Assembly (NCBI GenBank): GCA_949286775.1
Contig: CASEDW010000217.1
Span: 1-16,986, forward strand
Source of the DNA: an uncultured Eubacteriales bacterium
GTDB lineage: Bacteria > Bacillota > Clostridia > Lachnospirales > Lachnospiraceae
Length of the DNA: 16,986 bases
Direction of reading: 5' to 3'
A model generated the notes under the pieces. It saw only the letters and a list, made by a program, of their open reading frames with translations, was not told the DNA's origin and ran no database searches. A program made the translations under genes and the position numbers. Shown piece by piece: positions 1 through 6,458 of the stretch. The number at the start of each line of letters is the position of its first letter. The stretch's first letter is position 1.

Positions 1-1637
1 ATATAAGTCTTTGCCATAATCTCGCCGACTTTATCGATCTCGCAGAGTTCTTCGAAAGAGGCGTTTTTTATTTTTTCGATATCGCCGTCGAAATGCTCCG
101 CGATCAGCTTTGCCGTCGAAAGCCCTATGTTCGGAATTCCCATCGCGTACAGCACTCTTACTATATTTGTATTTTTTGCTCTCTGCGCAGCGGCTATGAG
201 CTTCTCGTATGATTTCTCGCCAAATCCCTCCATATTTACTATCACATCGCGGTAACGATCGAGTCTGAAAAGATCGGCATAACTGTGTATAAGGCCGTGG
301 GCGATAAATTTTTCGAGGGTAGCTTCCGACATTCCGTCGATGTTCATCGCGTCGCGGCTCACAAACAATACATATGATTTTATCTTTTTTGCAGGGCACT
401 CGGGATTCGGGCAGACAAGCGTCTGTACTCCGTTTGCTTCTGATATCCTGGCTTCTTTTCCGCATGCCGGACAAACATCAGGTATCACAAGACTGTTGCT
501 CCTCGTATTGTTTTCGGCTATCTGCGGAATTATCATATTTGCCTTGTAGACAGTGATCTCATCGCCTATTCCGAGTTCAAGTTCTTTTAAAATGCTCACA
601 TTGTGAAGACTTGCTCTCGTTACCGTCGTACCTTCAAGCTCGACAGGTTCAAATATGGCGACAGGATTTATCAGCCCTGTTCTTGACGGACTCCATTCAA
701 CCTCTACAAGTTTTGTGCTTCTTATCTCGTCCGCCCATTTAAAGGCATAGGCGTTTCGCGGAAATTTAGCAGTTGAGCCGAGACTTTCGCCGTATTTGAT
801 ATCGTCATACAGCGCCACAAGTCCGTCAGACGGAAATTCATTGGTTTTTACTTTTTCGGAAAAATATTTCACGGCCTCATCTAGATTATCCGCCGTCACT
901 ATTTTATATTCAACGACGTCAAATCCCATCGATTTAAGCCATTTAAATTCATTTTCATGTGAATTTTCAAAATCAATGCCATCGGCTTTTACAAGCGAAA
1001 AAGCTTTAAATCTCACATTTCGCTGAGCCGTTATCCTGCTGTTGAGCTGTCGTACCGAACCGCTGCACAGATTTCTCGGATTTTTATATTTCGCGTCGAC
1101 GTCTTCTATTTTCTTATTTATTTCTTCAAAATCGCTGTAAGTAATAAAAGCTTCTCCCCTCAGGATAAGCTCTCCTTTAAACGGTATCTTAAGAGGCAGT
1201 TCCTTAAATGTTTTCGCATTATTGGTAACTATCTCTCCTATACGTCCGTTTCCTCTTGTCACGGCGCTGTAAAGGCTTCCGTCTCTGTATGTCAGAACTA
1301 TAGTAAGACCGTCCATTTTCCATGAAAGAAGCGTCCTGTTGTTTCCGATAAAACTTCTGAGCGCCTCGATGTCTTTCGTCTTGTCAAGCGAAAGCATGGG
1401 CTTGTCATGTTCCATCTTCGGAAGTTCATCCACCGCTTCATAACCCACATTTGACGTAGGCGAATCAGACATATGTATACCGGTGATATTCTCAAGCCGT
1501 TCAAGTTCGTCGTAGAGTTTATCGTAAGTATAATTATCCATTATCTCGCGATCCTGCGAATAGTATGCTCTTGAAGCTTCATTAAGCGTCTTTATGAGCT
1601 CTTTGATTCTCTTTTCATATCCCTGATTCTGTTCCAT
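1..1637 (-). CDS. ligA: NAD-dependent DNA ligase LigA (3' end outside window)
   Basis: Seals nicks in duplex DNA using NAD+ as adenylate donor; acts in replication and repair. About 545 codons are visible before the left edge, against roughly 650-670 for the family, so the end of the HhH region and the BRCT domain lie outside. Visible in order: an N-terminal NMN-binding Ia-type region; the adenylation motif KMDG with the nucleotidyl lysine at K107; the nucleotidyltransferase core; an OB-fold region; a four-Cys zinc finger (CPAC, then CPNPEC); and the start of the HhH domain. Two positions differ from the E. coli type: the residue two before the active lysine is Ser (SWKMDG) where E. coli has Glu, and TRGNGRIGE replaces TRGDGTTGED. 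From memory this is a clostridial LigA subtype. The ATG follows the rluF stop by 9 nt, with a GAGG about 12 nt upstream, so the two genes are probably cotranscribed. Confidence 0.95.
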   Translation of the reverse strand, partial: MEQNQGYEKRIKELIKTLNEASRAYYSQDREIMDNYTYDKLYDELERLENITGIHMSDSPTSNVGYEAVDELPKMEHDKPMLSLDKTKDIEALRSFIGNNRTLLSWKMDGLTIVLTYRDGSLYSAVTRGNGRIGEIVTNNAKTFKELPLKIPFKGELILRGEAFITYSDFEEINKKIEDVDAKYKNPRNLCSGSVRQLNSRITAQRNVRFKAFSLVKADGIDFENSHENEFKWLKSMGFDVVEYKIVTADNLDEAVKYFSEKVKTNEFPSDGLVALYDDIKYGESLGSTAKFPRNAYAFKWADEIRSTKLVEVEWSPSRTGLINPVAIFEPVELEGTTVTRASLHNVSILKELELGIGDEITVYKANMIIPQIAENNTRSNSLVIPDVCPACGKEARISEANGVQTLVCPNPECPAKKIKSYVLFVSRDAMNIDGMSEATLEKFIAHGLIHSYADLFRLDRYRDVIVNMEGFGEKSYEKLIAAAQRAKNTNIVRVLYAMGIPNIGLSTAKLIAEHFDGDIEKIKNASFEELCEIDKVGEIMAKTY

Positions 1638-1646
1638 AATAGATTG

Positions 1647-2366
1647 CTACCTCAAATTTGATCTGCCCGTTTTTATCTTTAAATCCATCAGCTTCTTAAT
1701 TTCGCTGTCTGTAAGATTTCTGTATTTTCCAGCCGGAAGTTTTCCAAGATGAATATTTCCTATTCTTATCCTTACAAGTTTTTTTACTTTTAATCCAATG
1801 CTTTGGCACATTCTCCTTATCTGGCGGTTTATCCCCTGCGTAAGGACAATATGAAACTCATTTTCCGCAGTTTTCCATACCCTGCAAGGTCTTGTTTTTC
1901 TGTTTATTTCATTCAGAAAAACTCCCTTTGAAAGCCTGTCTATTTTTTCATCCGTAAGATCCTTTAAAACCGTAACGACATATTCTTTTTCATGGCCGTT
2001 GCTGCCCGTCATAAGCGCGTCTATGAGATCTCCGTCATCTGTCAAAAGCAGCAGTCCTTCCGAATCCTTATCGAGTCTTCCGGCATATGTTATTCTTTTT
2101 TCCAATCCGAGAAAATCGATAAGATTGTTTTTCTCTTTTTTTTCAGAAGTGCATACTATCCCTTTTGGCTTGTTAAAAGCAAGATATGTCTTTGATTCGA
2201 CAGGTTTTACCTTTTTTCCGTTTACAAAAACCTCGTCGGAGGGTTCTATCTGCATACCGAATCCGGCAGGAGCGCCGTTTACGATAACTTTTTTATCCGC
2301 TATCAGCGCGTCCGCTTCTCTGCGCGAACAGACTCCGCATTCACTCAAATATTTATTTATTCTCAC
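1647..2366 (-). CDS. rluF: 23S rRNA pseudouridine synthase, RluF/RluB family
   Basis: Converts a uridine of 23S rRNA to pseudouridine; E. coli RluF acts at U2604. The 239-residue protein has an N-terminal S4 RNA-binding domain (about 1-50) and the RsuA/RluB-type catalytic domain. The nucleophilic Asp is D99 in GRLDKDSEG, and NRQIRRMC lies near the C-terminus. HEKEYVVTV and the C-terminal ending resemble RluF more than RluB. I chose a GTG start at 2366, not the upstream ATG at 2435. It gives the standard S4 beginning (RINKYLSECG), has GAGG about 8 nt upstream, and avoids a 23-residue extension that overlaps the upstream gene. It begins 10 nt after that gene's stop. The stop is TAG, 9 nt before ligA and in the same frame. 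The RluF versus RluB assignment is less certain than the family. Confidence 0.88.
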   Translation of the reverse strand: MRINKYLSECGVCSRREADALIADKKVIVNGAPAGFGMQIEPSDEVFVNGKKVKPVESKTYLAFNKPKGIVCTSEKKEKNNLIDFLGLEKRITYAGRLDKDSEGLLLLTDDGDLIDALMTGSNGHEKEYVVTVLKDLTDEKIDRLSKGVFLNEINRKTRPCRVWKTAENEFHIVLTQGINRQIRRMCQSIGLKVKKLVRIRIGNIHLGKLPAGKYRNLTDSEIKKLMDLKIKTGRSNLR

Positions 2367-2376
2367 AAAACAGACC

Positions 2377-3234
2377 TCAATACTGCGAATTGATATAATT
2401 TGCCAGATCAGGATTTGACGCAAGTACGCTGTCATACTGCTGCTGAACCTGGGACGCGAGCGCTTTCACTTCTTCATTTTGAAGAATCGAGTTAAGATAA
2501 TCCGCTTTCGACTGCTGCGTCGTATCCGAAGCGATGCAGAGGTTTCCGTCATCTCTTGTAAATACATACAGCTGCGTCAGAGCCGGAATATTTACGTCAA
2601 AGCCTTCATATTTATACTCATATGTCACAAATACAGCATACGACCCTTCAATATCTCCCGGATACGTATAGACGTTTATATTGCTGTAGCTCTGGGCATA
2701 GCTCTTTGCCTCTATAGCTGCCATGTCGTCGCTGCTTAAATTTTCAACCACGTTTGCGGCTTCAGCGGCGTCGCCGTTTGAAAGAGCGTTAAAATATCTT
2801 GTCACTATATCAGCCACCGGCGTTTCAGCGCTCTGCTGTGTCAAAGCCGCGCTTTCCTGAGTTGTATCAGAAACTTCAGGCGTCGGTTCAGGCGTCGCTT
2901 CAGCTTCCGGAGTTGTTGTCGGCTCAGGTGTTGCCGTCGCCTCAGGCGTTACTGTCGCCTCAGGCGTTGCCGTTGCTTCCGGCGTTGCAGTTGCCGCCGG
3001 CGTTTTTTCCGGCTCACTATTTTCATCAGTTATATCATTTGAAACTGACGTTGTCTGTGATTGATTTTTATCCGCATCGGAATTTTTCTTCATATTTGAA
3101 AATCCGATGACAAATAAAACGGCGACCACGACTATCAAAGCAATCGCTCCGATGAGCAATATATATCTCAGATTGTCAGATATCCATTCGCGCACAGGAT
3201 TTTCAACTTTCTTTTTAGGTTTTTTTTCTTCCAT
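2377..3234 (-). CDS. Membrane-anchored protein with TPE-rich linker and extracytoplasmic domain, function unknown
   Basis: 285 residues. A basic cytoplasmic N-terminus (EEKKPKKK) is followed by one hydrophobic segment at about residues 24-46. Then comes an acidic Ser/Asp-rich stretch and a low-complexity linker at about 78-120 built from TPEAT and TPEPT units. The C-terminal part (about 140-285) is a globular domain starting DIVTRYFNALSNGD, which resembles the beginning of NTF2-like or DUF4878-type folds; that fold is an inference. The expected topology is N-in with the C-terminal domain outside the membrane. GGGAG lies about 6 nt before the ATG. The gene begins just after the tRNA terminator and its stop is 10 nt from rluF, so it is probably the first gene of a unit with rluF and ligA. 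I cannot assign a biochemical role. Confidence 0.8.
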   Translation of the reverse strand: MEEKKPKKKVENPVREWISDNLRYILLIGAIALIVVVAVLFVIGFSNMKKNSDADKNQSQTTSVSNDITDENSEPEKTPAATATPEATATPEATVTPEATATPEPTTTPEAEATPEPTPEVSDTTQESAALTQQSAETPVADIVTRYFNALSNGDAAEAANVVENLSSDDMAAIEAKSYAQSYSNINVYTYPGDIEGSYAVFVTYEYKYEGFDVNIPALTQLYVFTRDDGNLCIASDTTQQSKADYLNSILQNEEVKALASQVQQQYDSVLASNPDLANYINSQY

Positions 3235-3249
3235 ATTTTTCTCCCTACT

Positions 3250-3273
3250 GAAAAAGCCGGAATAAATCCGGCT
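3250..3273 (-). terminator. Rho-independent terminator after tRNA-Arg
   Basis: Read on the minus strand, a perfect 6-bp stem (AGCCGG/CCGGCT) with a 7-nt loop is followed by five T. It lies 19 nt past the tRNA 3' end and only 16 nt before the next ATG, so the gene at 2377-3234 must be served by readthrough or by a start site very close to its ribosome site. Confidence 0.8.
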
Positions 3274-3291
3274 GAAAATTTAAAATTTTAA

Positions 3292-3364
3292 CACGTCTGG
3301 AGGGAATCGAACCCCCGACACACGGTACCGGAAACCGCTGCTCTATCCCCTGAGCTACAAACGC
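3292..3364 (-). tRNA. tRNA-Arg, anticodon CCG
   Basis: A 73-nt cloverleaf can be folded by hand. The acceptor stem GCGTTTG/CAGACGT has seven pairs including G1-U72 and one internal G-U. The D arm is GCTC/GAGC. The anticodon arm GCGGT/ACCGT carries loop TTCCGGT, giving U33 and anticodon CCG at 34-36. The variable loop is 5 nt. The T arm GGGGG/CCCTC has loop TTCGATT. The discriminator is G73 and CCA is not encoded. It reads the Arg codon CGG. A promoter at 3411-3439 and a terminator at 3250-3273 bracket it as a single-gene unit. Confidence 0.95.
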
Positions 3365-3410
3365 GTAATCCGCGGCAAAAACCGCTTCATTTATAACTAA
3401 AATCATCCAA

Positions 3411-3439
3411 ATGATATCACAGCGCTTATAAATTGTCAA
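3411..3439 (-). promoter_or_regulatory. Sigma70-type promoter of tRNA-Arg
   Basis: On the minus strand, TTGACA (3434-3439), a 17-nt spacer and TATCAT (3411-3416) form a near-consensus promoter. The expected start is near 3405, about 40 nt before the tRNA. The -35 box lies inside the last codons of the DUF5688 gene (Ile-Asp-Asn). Confidence 0.75.
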
Positions 3440-4085
3440 TTATAAGCCTGTCGCTGGCGCTGTCATACTCATATATGCTGTCTGACAAAATATCTTTCGG
3501 AAGAACTTCGTTTTTATTTATACATCTGAGCGTATCCCTTAAATAAAGCGGCTTTATACTGTCGTCCTTTTTGACAAGGAGGCATTCATGAACGCTTGAC
3601 GGTATGACGTAAAAATCAGATCCCATTATATCCGCCGCTTTTTTCATGACTCCCGGATAAAACAATACGGCCGCTCCGTATTCCCTCAACTCATTCGAAA
3701 CAACATATACCTTGAAATCGTCATCATGGCGCTTTTCTTCATCAGATTCAGACGACGCCACGCCTGTCAGCTCCATTAGCAGTTCTTGAAGCTCGTCTAT
3801 CTTCGCTTTCTGATCTCTTAAGGTGTTTTCCCAGGCGAGTTTTCTTAAATCGCTTTCAGTCATTCCCCAGTTTTTGAGATGTTCATAATTGATCACCATA
3901 GTGATAAAACTGTTTTTCGAGACGCATATCTTCATGTAATAAATCATCAGCATATCGTAATATTTTTCGCTTGGGATTTGTTTAATATGATCTTCATAAT
4001 ACTTTTCAGACGCGAGTCTGACGTATATTCTGTTTTTATTCTCCCCTAAATCATCATACCTACACACATTTTCATTTTTACGCAT
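3426..4085 (-). CDS. DUF5688 family protein, function unknown
   Basis: 219 residues, soluble, without signal peptide or membrane segment. The pattern YEHLKNWGMTESDLRKLA, then VYVVSNELREYGAAVLFYPG, then DFYVIPSSVHECLLV and a C-terminal VLPKDILSDSIYEYD matches my memory of DUF5688 proteins common in Lachnospiraceae. Those are often longer at the N-terminus, so this may be a short member. Residues about 84-125 (a predicted helix QKAKIDELQELLMELTG, then an acidic ESDEEKRHDDD stretch) look like a coiled coil plus spacer. The ATG has AGGAGG about 7 nt upstream. It appears to be a single gene, separated from rnhA by a hairpin at 4176-4203 and followed by the tRNA promoter. No known biochemical role. 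Confidence 0.75.
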   Translation of the reverse strand: MRKNENVCRYDDLGENKNRIYVRLASEKYYEDHIKQIPSEKYYDMLMIYYMKICVSKNSFITMVINYEHLKNWGMTESDLRKLAWENTLRDQKAKIDELQELLMELTGVASSESDEEKRHDDDFKVYVVSNELREYGAAVLFYPGVMKKAADIMGSDFYVIPSSVHECLLVKKDDSIKPLYLRDTLRCINKNEVLPKDILSDSIYEYDSASDRLIIDNL

Positions 4086-4175
4086 AGAAATCCTCCTTAA
4101 ATAATAAATAAAAATAAAATTGAAAATTTATTCAGAATCGAATATAAGAAATAAAATTTAAGAAAATAACAGAAT

Positions 4176-4203
4176 CGGCAGGCGCAATATATTACACCTG
4201 CCG
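4176..4203 (-). terminator. Probable terminator downstream of rnhA
   Basis: The 224-nt gap between rnhA and the DUF5688 gene holds a perfect 7-bp stem, CGGCAGG/CCTGCCG, with a 14-nt loop. On the minus strand it is followed by ATTCTGTTATTTTC, only moderately T-rich. It lies about 106 nt past the rnhA stop. The rest of the gap is AT-rich and should hold the DUF5688 promoter; I see only weak candidates (TATATT at 4141-4146 on the minus strand). Confidence 0.5.
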
Positions 4204-4309
4204 TTAAGATCATATAAAACAACCTGTGTCAAAACTATGATATAACATTTTCTCATTTTTGACAAGCAGATTTTACTTTTTCATCGCGTTTTTCATCGCA
4301 TCCGATGCC

Positions 4310-4765
4310 TTATTTTTTCATTGAATCAGCCGCTTCAGTGGCCAGTCTGTCGCACCGCTCGTTCATCTCGTTTCCGTCATGTCCTTTTACCCATACGAAC
4401 TTTACTTCATGCATTTCTTTTGCCTTTAAAAGCCTCTGCCACAGATCTACATTTTTTACTTCTTCGTTTTTGCCTCTTTTCCAGCCTTTTTTTATCCAGC
4501 TGTCTATCCAATGCTGATTAAAGGCGTCGACAAGATATTTTGAATCGGAATGAACAGTCACTTCACACGGTCTGATAAGCGCCTCAAGTCCTACTATTGC
4601 CGCCATAAGTTCCATGCGGTTATTGGTCGTTTTTTCAAATCCCTTTGAAAACTCTCTTTCGTGAACAGTTCCCTTCGGATCGACATACCTCAAAATACAG
4701 CCGTATCCGCCCGGTCCGTCCGGGTTTCCCCTTGCCGCTCCGTCTGTATAAATATCAACTTTCAT
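4310..4765 (-). CDS. rnhA: Ribonuclease HI
   Basis: Cleaves the RNA strand of RNA-DNA hybrids, for example R-loops and Okazaki primers. The 151-residue length is typical of type 1 enzymes. The DEDD metal site is complete: D8 (YTDGAARGNP), E52 (NNRMELMA), D74 (HSDSKYLVDA) and D139 (NERCDRLA). The flexible-loop His is H129 in VKGHDGNE, and the basic handle region IDSWIKKGWKRGK is present. It starts 13 nt after the CbiG-like gene, with a weak GGAA Shine-Dalgarno, so translation is probably coupled to the upstream gene. It is the last gene of the thrC unit. Three copies of an ATGAAAAA motif occur at and just past its 3' end; I attach no meaning to them. Confidence 0.95.
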   Translation of the reverse strand: MKVDIYTDGAARGNPDGPGGYGCILRYVDPKGTVHEREFSKGFEKTTNNRMELMAAIVGLEALIRPCEVTVHSDSKYLVDAFNQHWIDSWIKKGWKRGKNEEVKNVDLWQRLLKAKEMHEVKFVWVKGHDGNEMNERCDRLATEAADSMKK

Positions 4766-4778
4766 AATTTATTCCGTT

Positions 4779-5810
4779 TTAGAATCTGATATAGACATTT
4801 TTCATCAATATGGAACATTCCATATTTTCGTCTCTTGCTTCTTTAATAAATGTTTTTCCTCTGCCTGTTCTTTTCTCCAAAGCCCTGTCAAAGATCATGT
4901 CTTTTTCATTTTTTCCGAAATATTTTTCCGAATACTCCGGAGTTATCGCAGCAAAACTCGTACCGTACTCCATCGCGAATCTTCTCGCCGCGTACCTCGA
5001 CTCGGAATTTCCGGCAAATAAAACTTCAGATATGGCTTCCGGATAAAAGCAGCATCTTTTCATCGCGTCAAGGATGAATTTTTCAATCTGTTTATACGAA
5101 ACTTCTTTTGAGCATCTCACAACAACGGTGATACACCTCGGGATAAGCCACAACGTATGCGAGAAAAAGGCGTTGTCATAAGAAGGCGACACATATACGC
5201 CGAGTTTTCCCTCATTTTTCCATACCATAGTACCGGGAAGATTTCCGACCACAGTATAATCGGTAAAAAATCCCACTTCATCACCGGCGTGTATTGCCGT
5301 AGACACCTCTGTCGCGTAGTCAGGATTTGACAATACAAAATCATGAACCTCAGCGTATTTCGCGATATCAAACTGCGTCGAATCATTCGGCGTAGTCACA
5401 TTTATAAATGTCATATCAAGCTCGCTGTCCAGGACTCTCGCGATATCGTACGCCTCGCCTCGTCTGCCCGAAAGGATCGGTATGCAGTATTTTCCCGTAA
5501 CATCAACGGCGATAACAGCCGGATCCTTTGCCTGATCCTCGATCAGATTTCCTATATAACGAACCACTCTTACTACAGGCGCTATATAAATTATAACGTC
5601 CGTGTCTTTAAAACGCTCGGCTGTCCATTCCCTCACGGTGCCCTGAACTCTTTTAAACTTTTCCGCGTCCGGATTATCGTCGTCTGCGATAAACCACCTG
5701 TTTTCAACCAGAAAATCTTTTCCCCACTCATTGATCGTATTTTCTATCTTTTCAGCAAGTTCTGCTTCATATTTGTTGTAACAAACACCTGATATTCTTA
5801 AATCTGTCAT
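4779..5810 (-). CDS. Divergent CbiG-like protein (cobalt-precorrin-5A hydrolase family), role uncertain
   Basis: 343 residues, close to normal CbiG length. CbiG opens the delta-lactone of cobalt-precorrin-5A in anaerobic cobalamin synthesis and releases acetaldehyde. The family layout is visible. The N-terminal domain spans about 50-140, with IAPVVRVVRYIGNLIEDQAK, then DPAVIAVDVTGKYCIPILSG. A middle domain follows, then a C-terminal domain from about 225 that starts ITVVVRCSKEVSYKQIEKFI and ends with a CbiG/CobE-like tail. Conserved positions are altered: the usual LSGH-GG-N is LSGRRGEAYD, and the glycines of the usual GIGC motif are replaced (VVVRC). AGGAG lies 6 nt before the ATG. No other cobalamin ring genes are in the window. 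It may be a repurposed paralogue or a true CbiG with relaxed motifs; I would not transfer the enzyme name. Confidence 0.7.
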   Translation of the reverse strand: MTDLRISGVCYNKYEAELAEKIENTINEWGKDFLVENRWFIADDDNPDAEKFKRVQGTVREWTAERFKDTDVIIYIAPVVRVVRYIGNLIEDQAKDPAVIAVDVTGKYCIPILSGRRGEAYDIARVLDSELDMTFINVTTPNDSTQFDIAKYAEVHDFVLSNPDYATEVSTAIHAGDEVGFFTDYTVVGNLPGTMVWKNEGKLGVYVSPSYDNAFFSHTLWLIPRCITVVVRCSKEVSYKQIEKFILDAMKRCCFYPEAISEVLFAGNSESRYAARRFAMEYGTSFAAITPEYSEKYFGKNEKDMIFDRALEKRTGRGKTFIKEARDENMECSILMKNVYIRF

Positions 5811-5830
5811 AATTTCTCCTGTCAGAATTT

Positions 5831-6433
5831 CTACGATCTTACAATTTTCCTGTCAACTATTATTTGTCTGTTCGAAGTATTCAGAAAAGCGGCGGCATTT
5901 AATCTTATCTGATATCCTTCTCCTGTATCAGCAGTCCATTCGATATAAGGACGGGGCGGAAATCCATACGCGTCAAGAATACTCATGATCGTTCCGCCAT
6001 GAACTACCATCGCGATATGAGAAAGCCTTTTTTTCGCGGCGTCGCGGATCACTTCTTCGAACCCGCGAATACTTCTTTCCTGAAACTGTCCTCTGTTTTC
6101 GCCGCCCGGAAATGAGGTGATCTCTCCGCTTCCCACCCAGTTTTTGTATTCCGGGTCATTTAGCAGTTCCTGATATGTCTTTCCTTCAAATTTTCCAAAA
6201 TCACATTGAGAAAGATCTTCCACAACGACAGGCTCCAAATTGTCAAACAGAATATTCGCCGTTTCAATACATCTTTTCATAGGACTTGAGTAGACTTCCT
6301 CCACCGCCGGAAATTCGAGCGCCATCAACGCTTCCCTTTCTTCTTCTAAAAGCGGCTCGTCCGTTATTCCTATGTACTTTCCAAGACTGTTTCCTTTTGT
6401 TTTTCCATGCCGAATCATTGTGATTTTTAACAT
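5831..6433 (-). CDS. Histidine phosphatase superfamily protein, CobC/phosphoglycerate-mutase-like
   Basis: 200 residues, cytoplasmic. The branch-1 histidine phosphatase core is present: R8-H9-G10 with the phosphohistidine at H9, R54 in YSSPMKRCIETA, and the second histidine H145 in MVVHGGT. Members remove phosphate from small metabolites; CobC does so from alpha-ribazole phosphate in nucleotide-loop assembly. The segment usually written LxExDFGxxEG reads LSQCDFGKFEG here, so the usual general-acid Glu appears to be Gln76 (CAA). The next Glu is E83. It lies 25 nt after thrC, with AGGGGA upstream, and 20 nt before the CbiG-like gene. That neighbour makes a cobalamin role plausible but does not prove it; a generic sugar or metabolite phosphatase is the main alternative. 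Confidence 0.8.
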   Translation of the reverse strand: MLKITMIRHGKTKGNSLGKYIGITDEPLLEEEREALMALEFPAVEEVYSSPMKRCIETANILFDNLEPVVVEDLSQCDFGKFEGKTYQELLNDPEYKNWVGSGEITSFPGGENRGQFQERSIRGFEEVIRDAAKKRLSHIAMVVHGGTIMSILDAYGFPPRPYIEWTADTGEGYQIRLNAAAFLNTSNRQIIVDRKIVRS

Positions 6434-6458
6434 TTGAATTCCCCTGTTTATTTATTAA

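Noticed and set aside
2890..3010. Repetitive DNA suggesting a CRISPR-like or mobile repeat
   Set aside because: The repeats are codons of the TPEAT linker in the 2377-3234 protein; no spacer pattern is present.
3245..3439. 64-codon minus-strand ORF
   Set aside because: It runs straight through the tRNA-Arg gene, its terminator and its promoter.
4258..4263. Plus-strand TTGACA as a promoter
   Set aside because: No -10 box at proper spacing and no plus-strand gene follows.
4270..4320. Three ATGAAAAA motifs at the 3' end of rnhA
   Set aside because: Short, AT-rich and irregularly spaced; likely chance or minor slippage.
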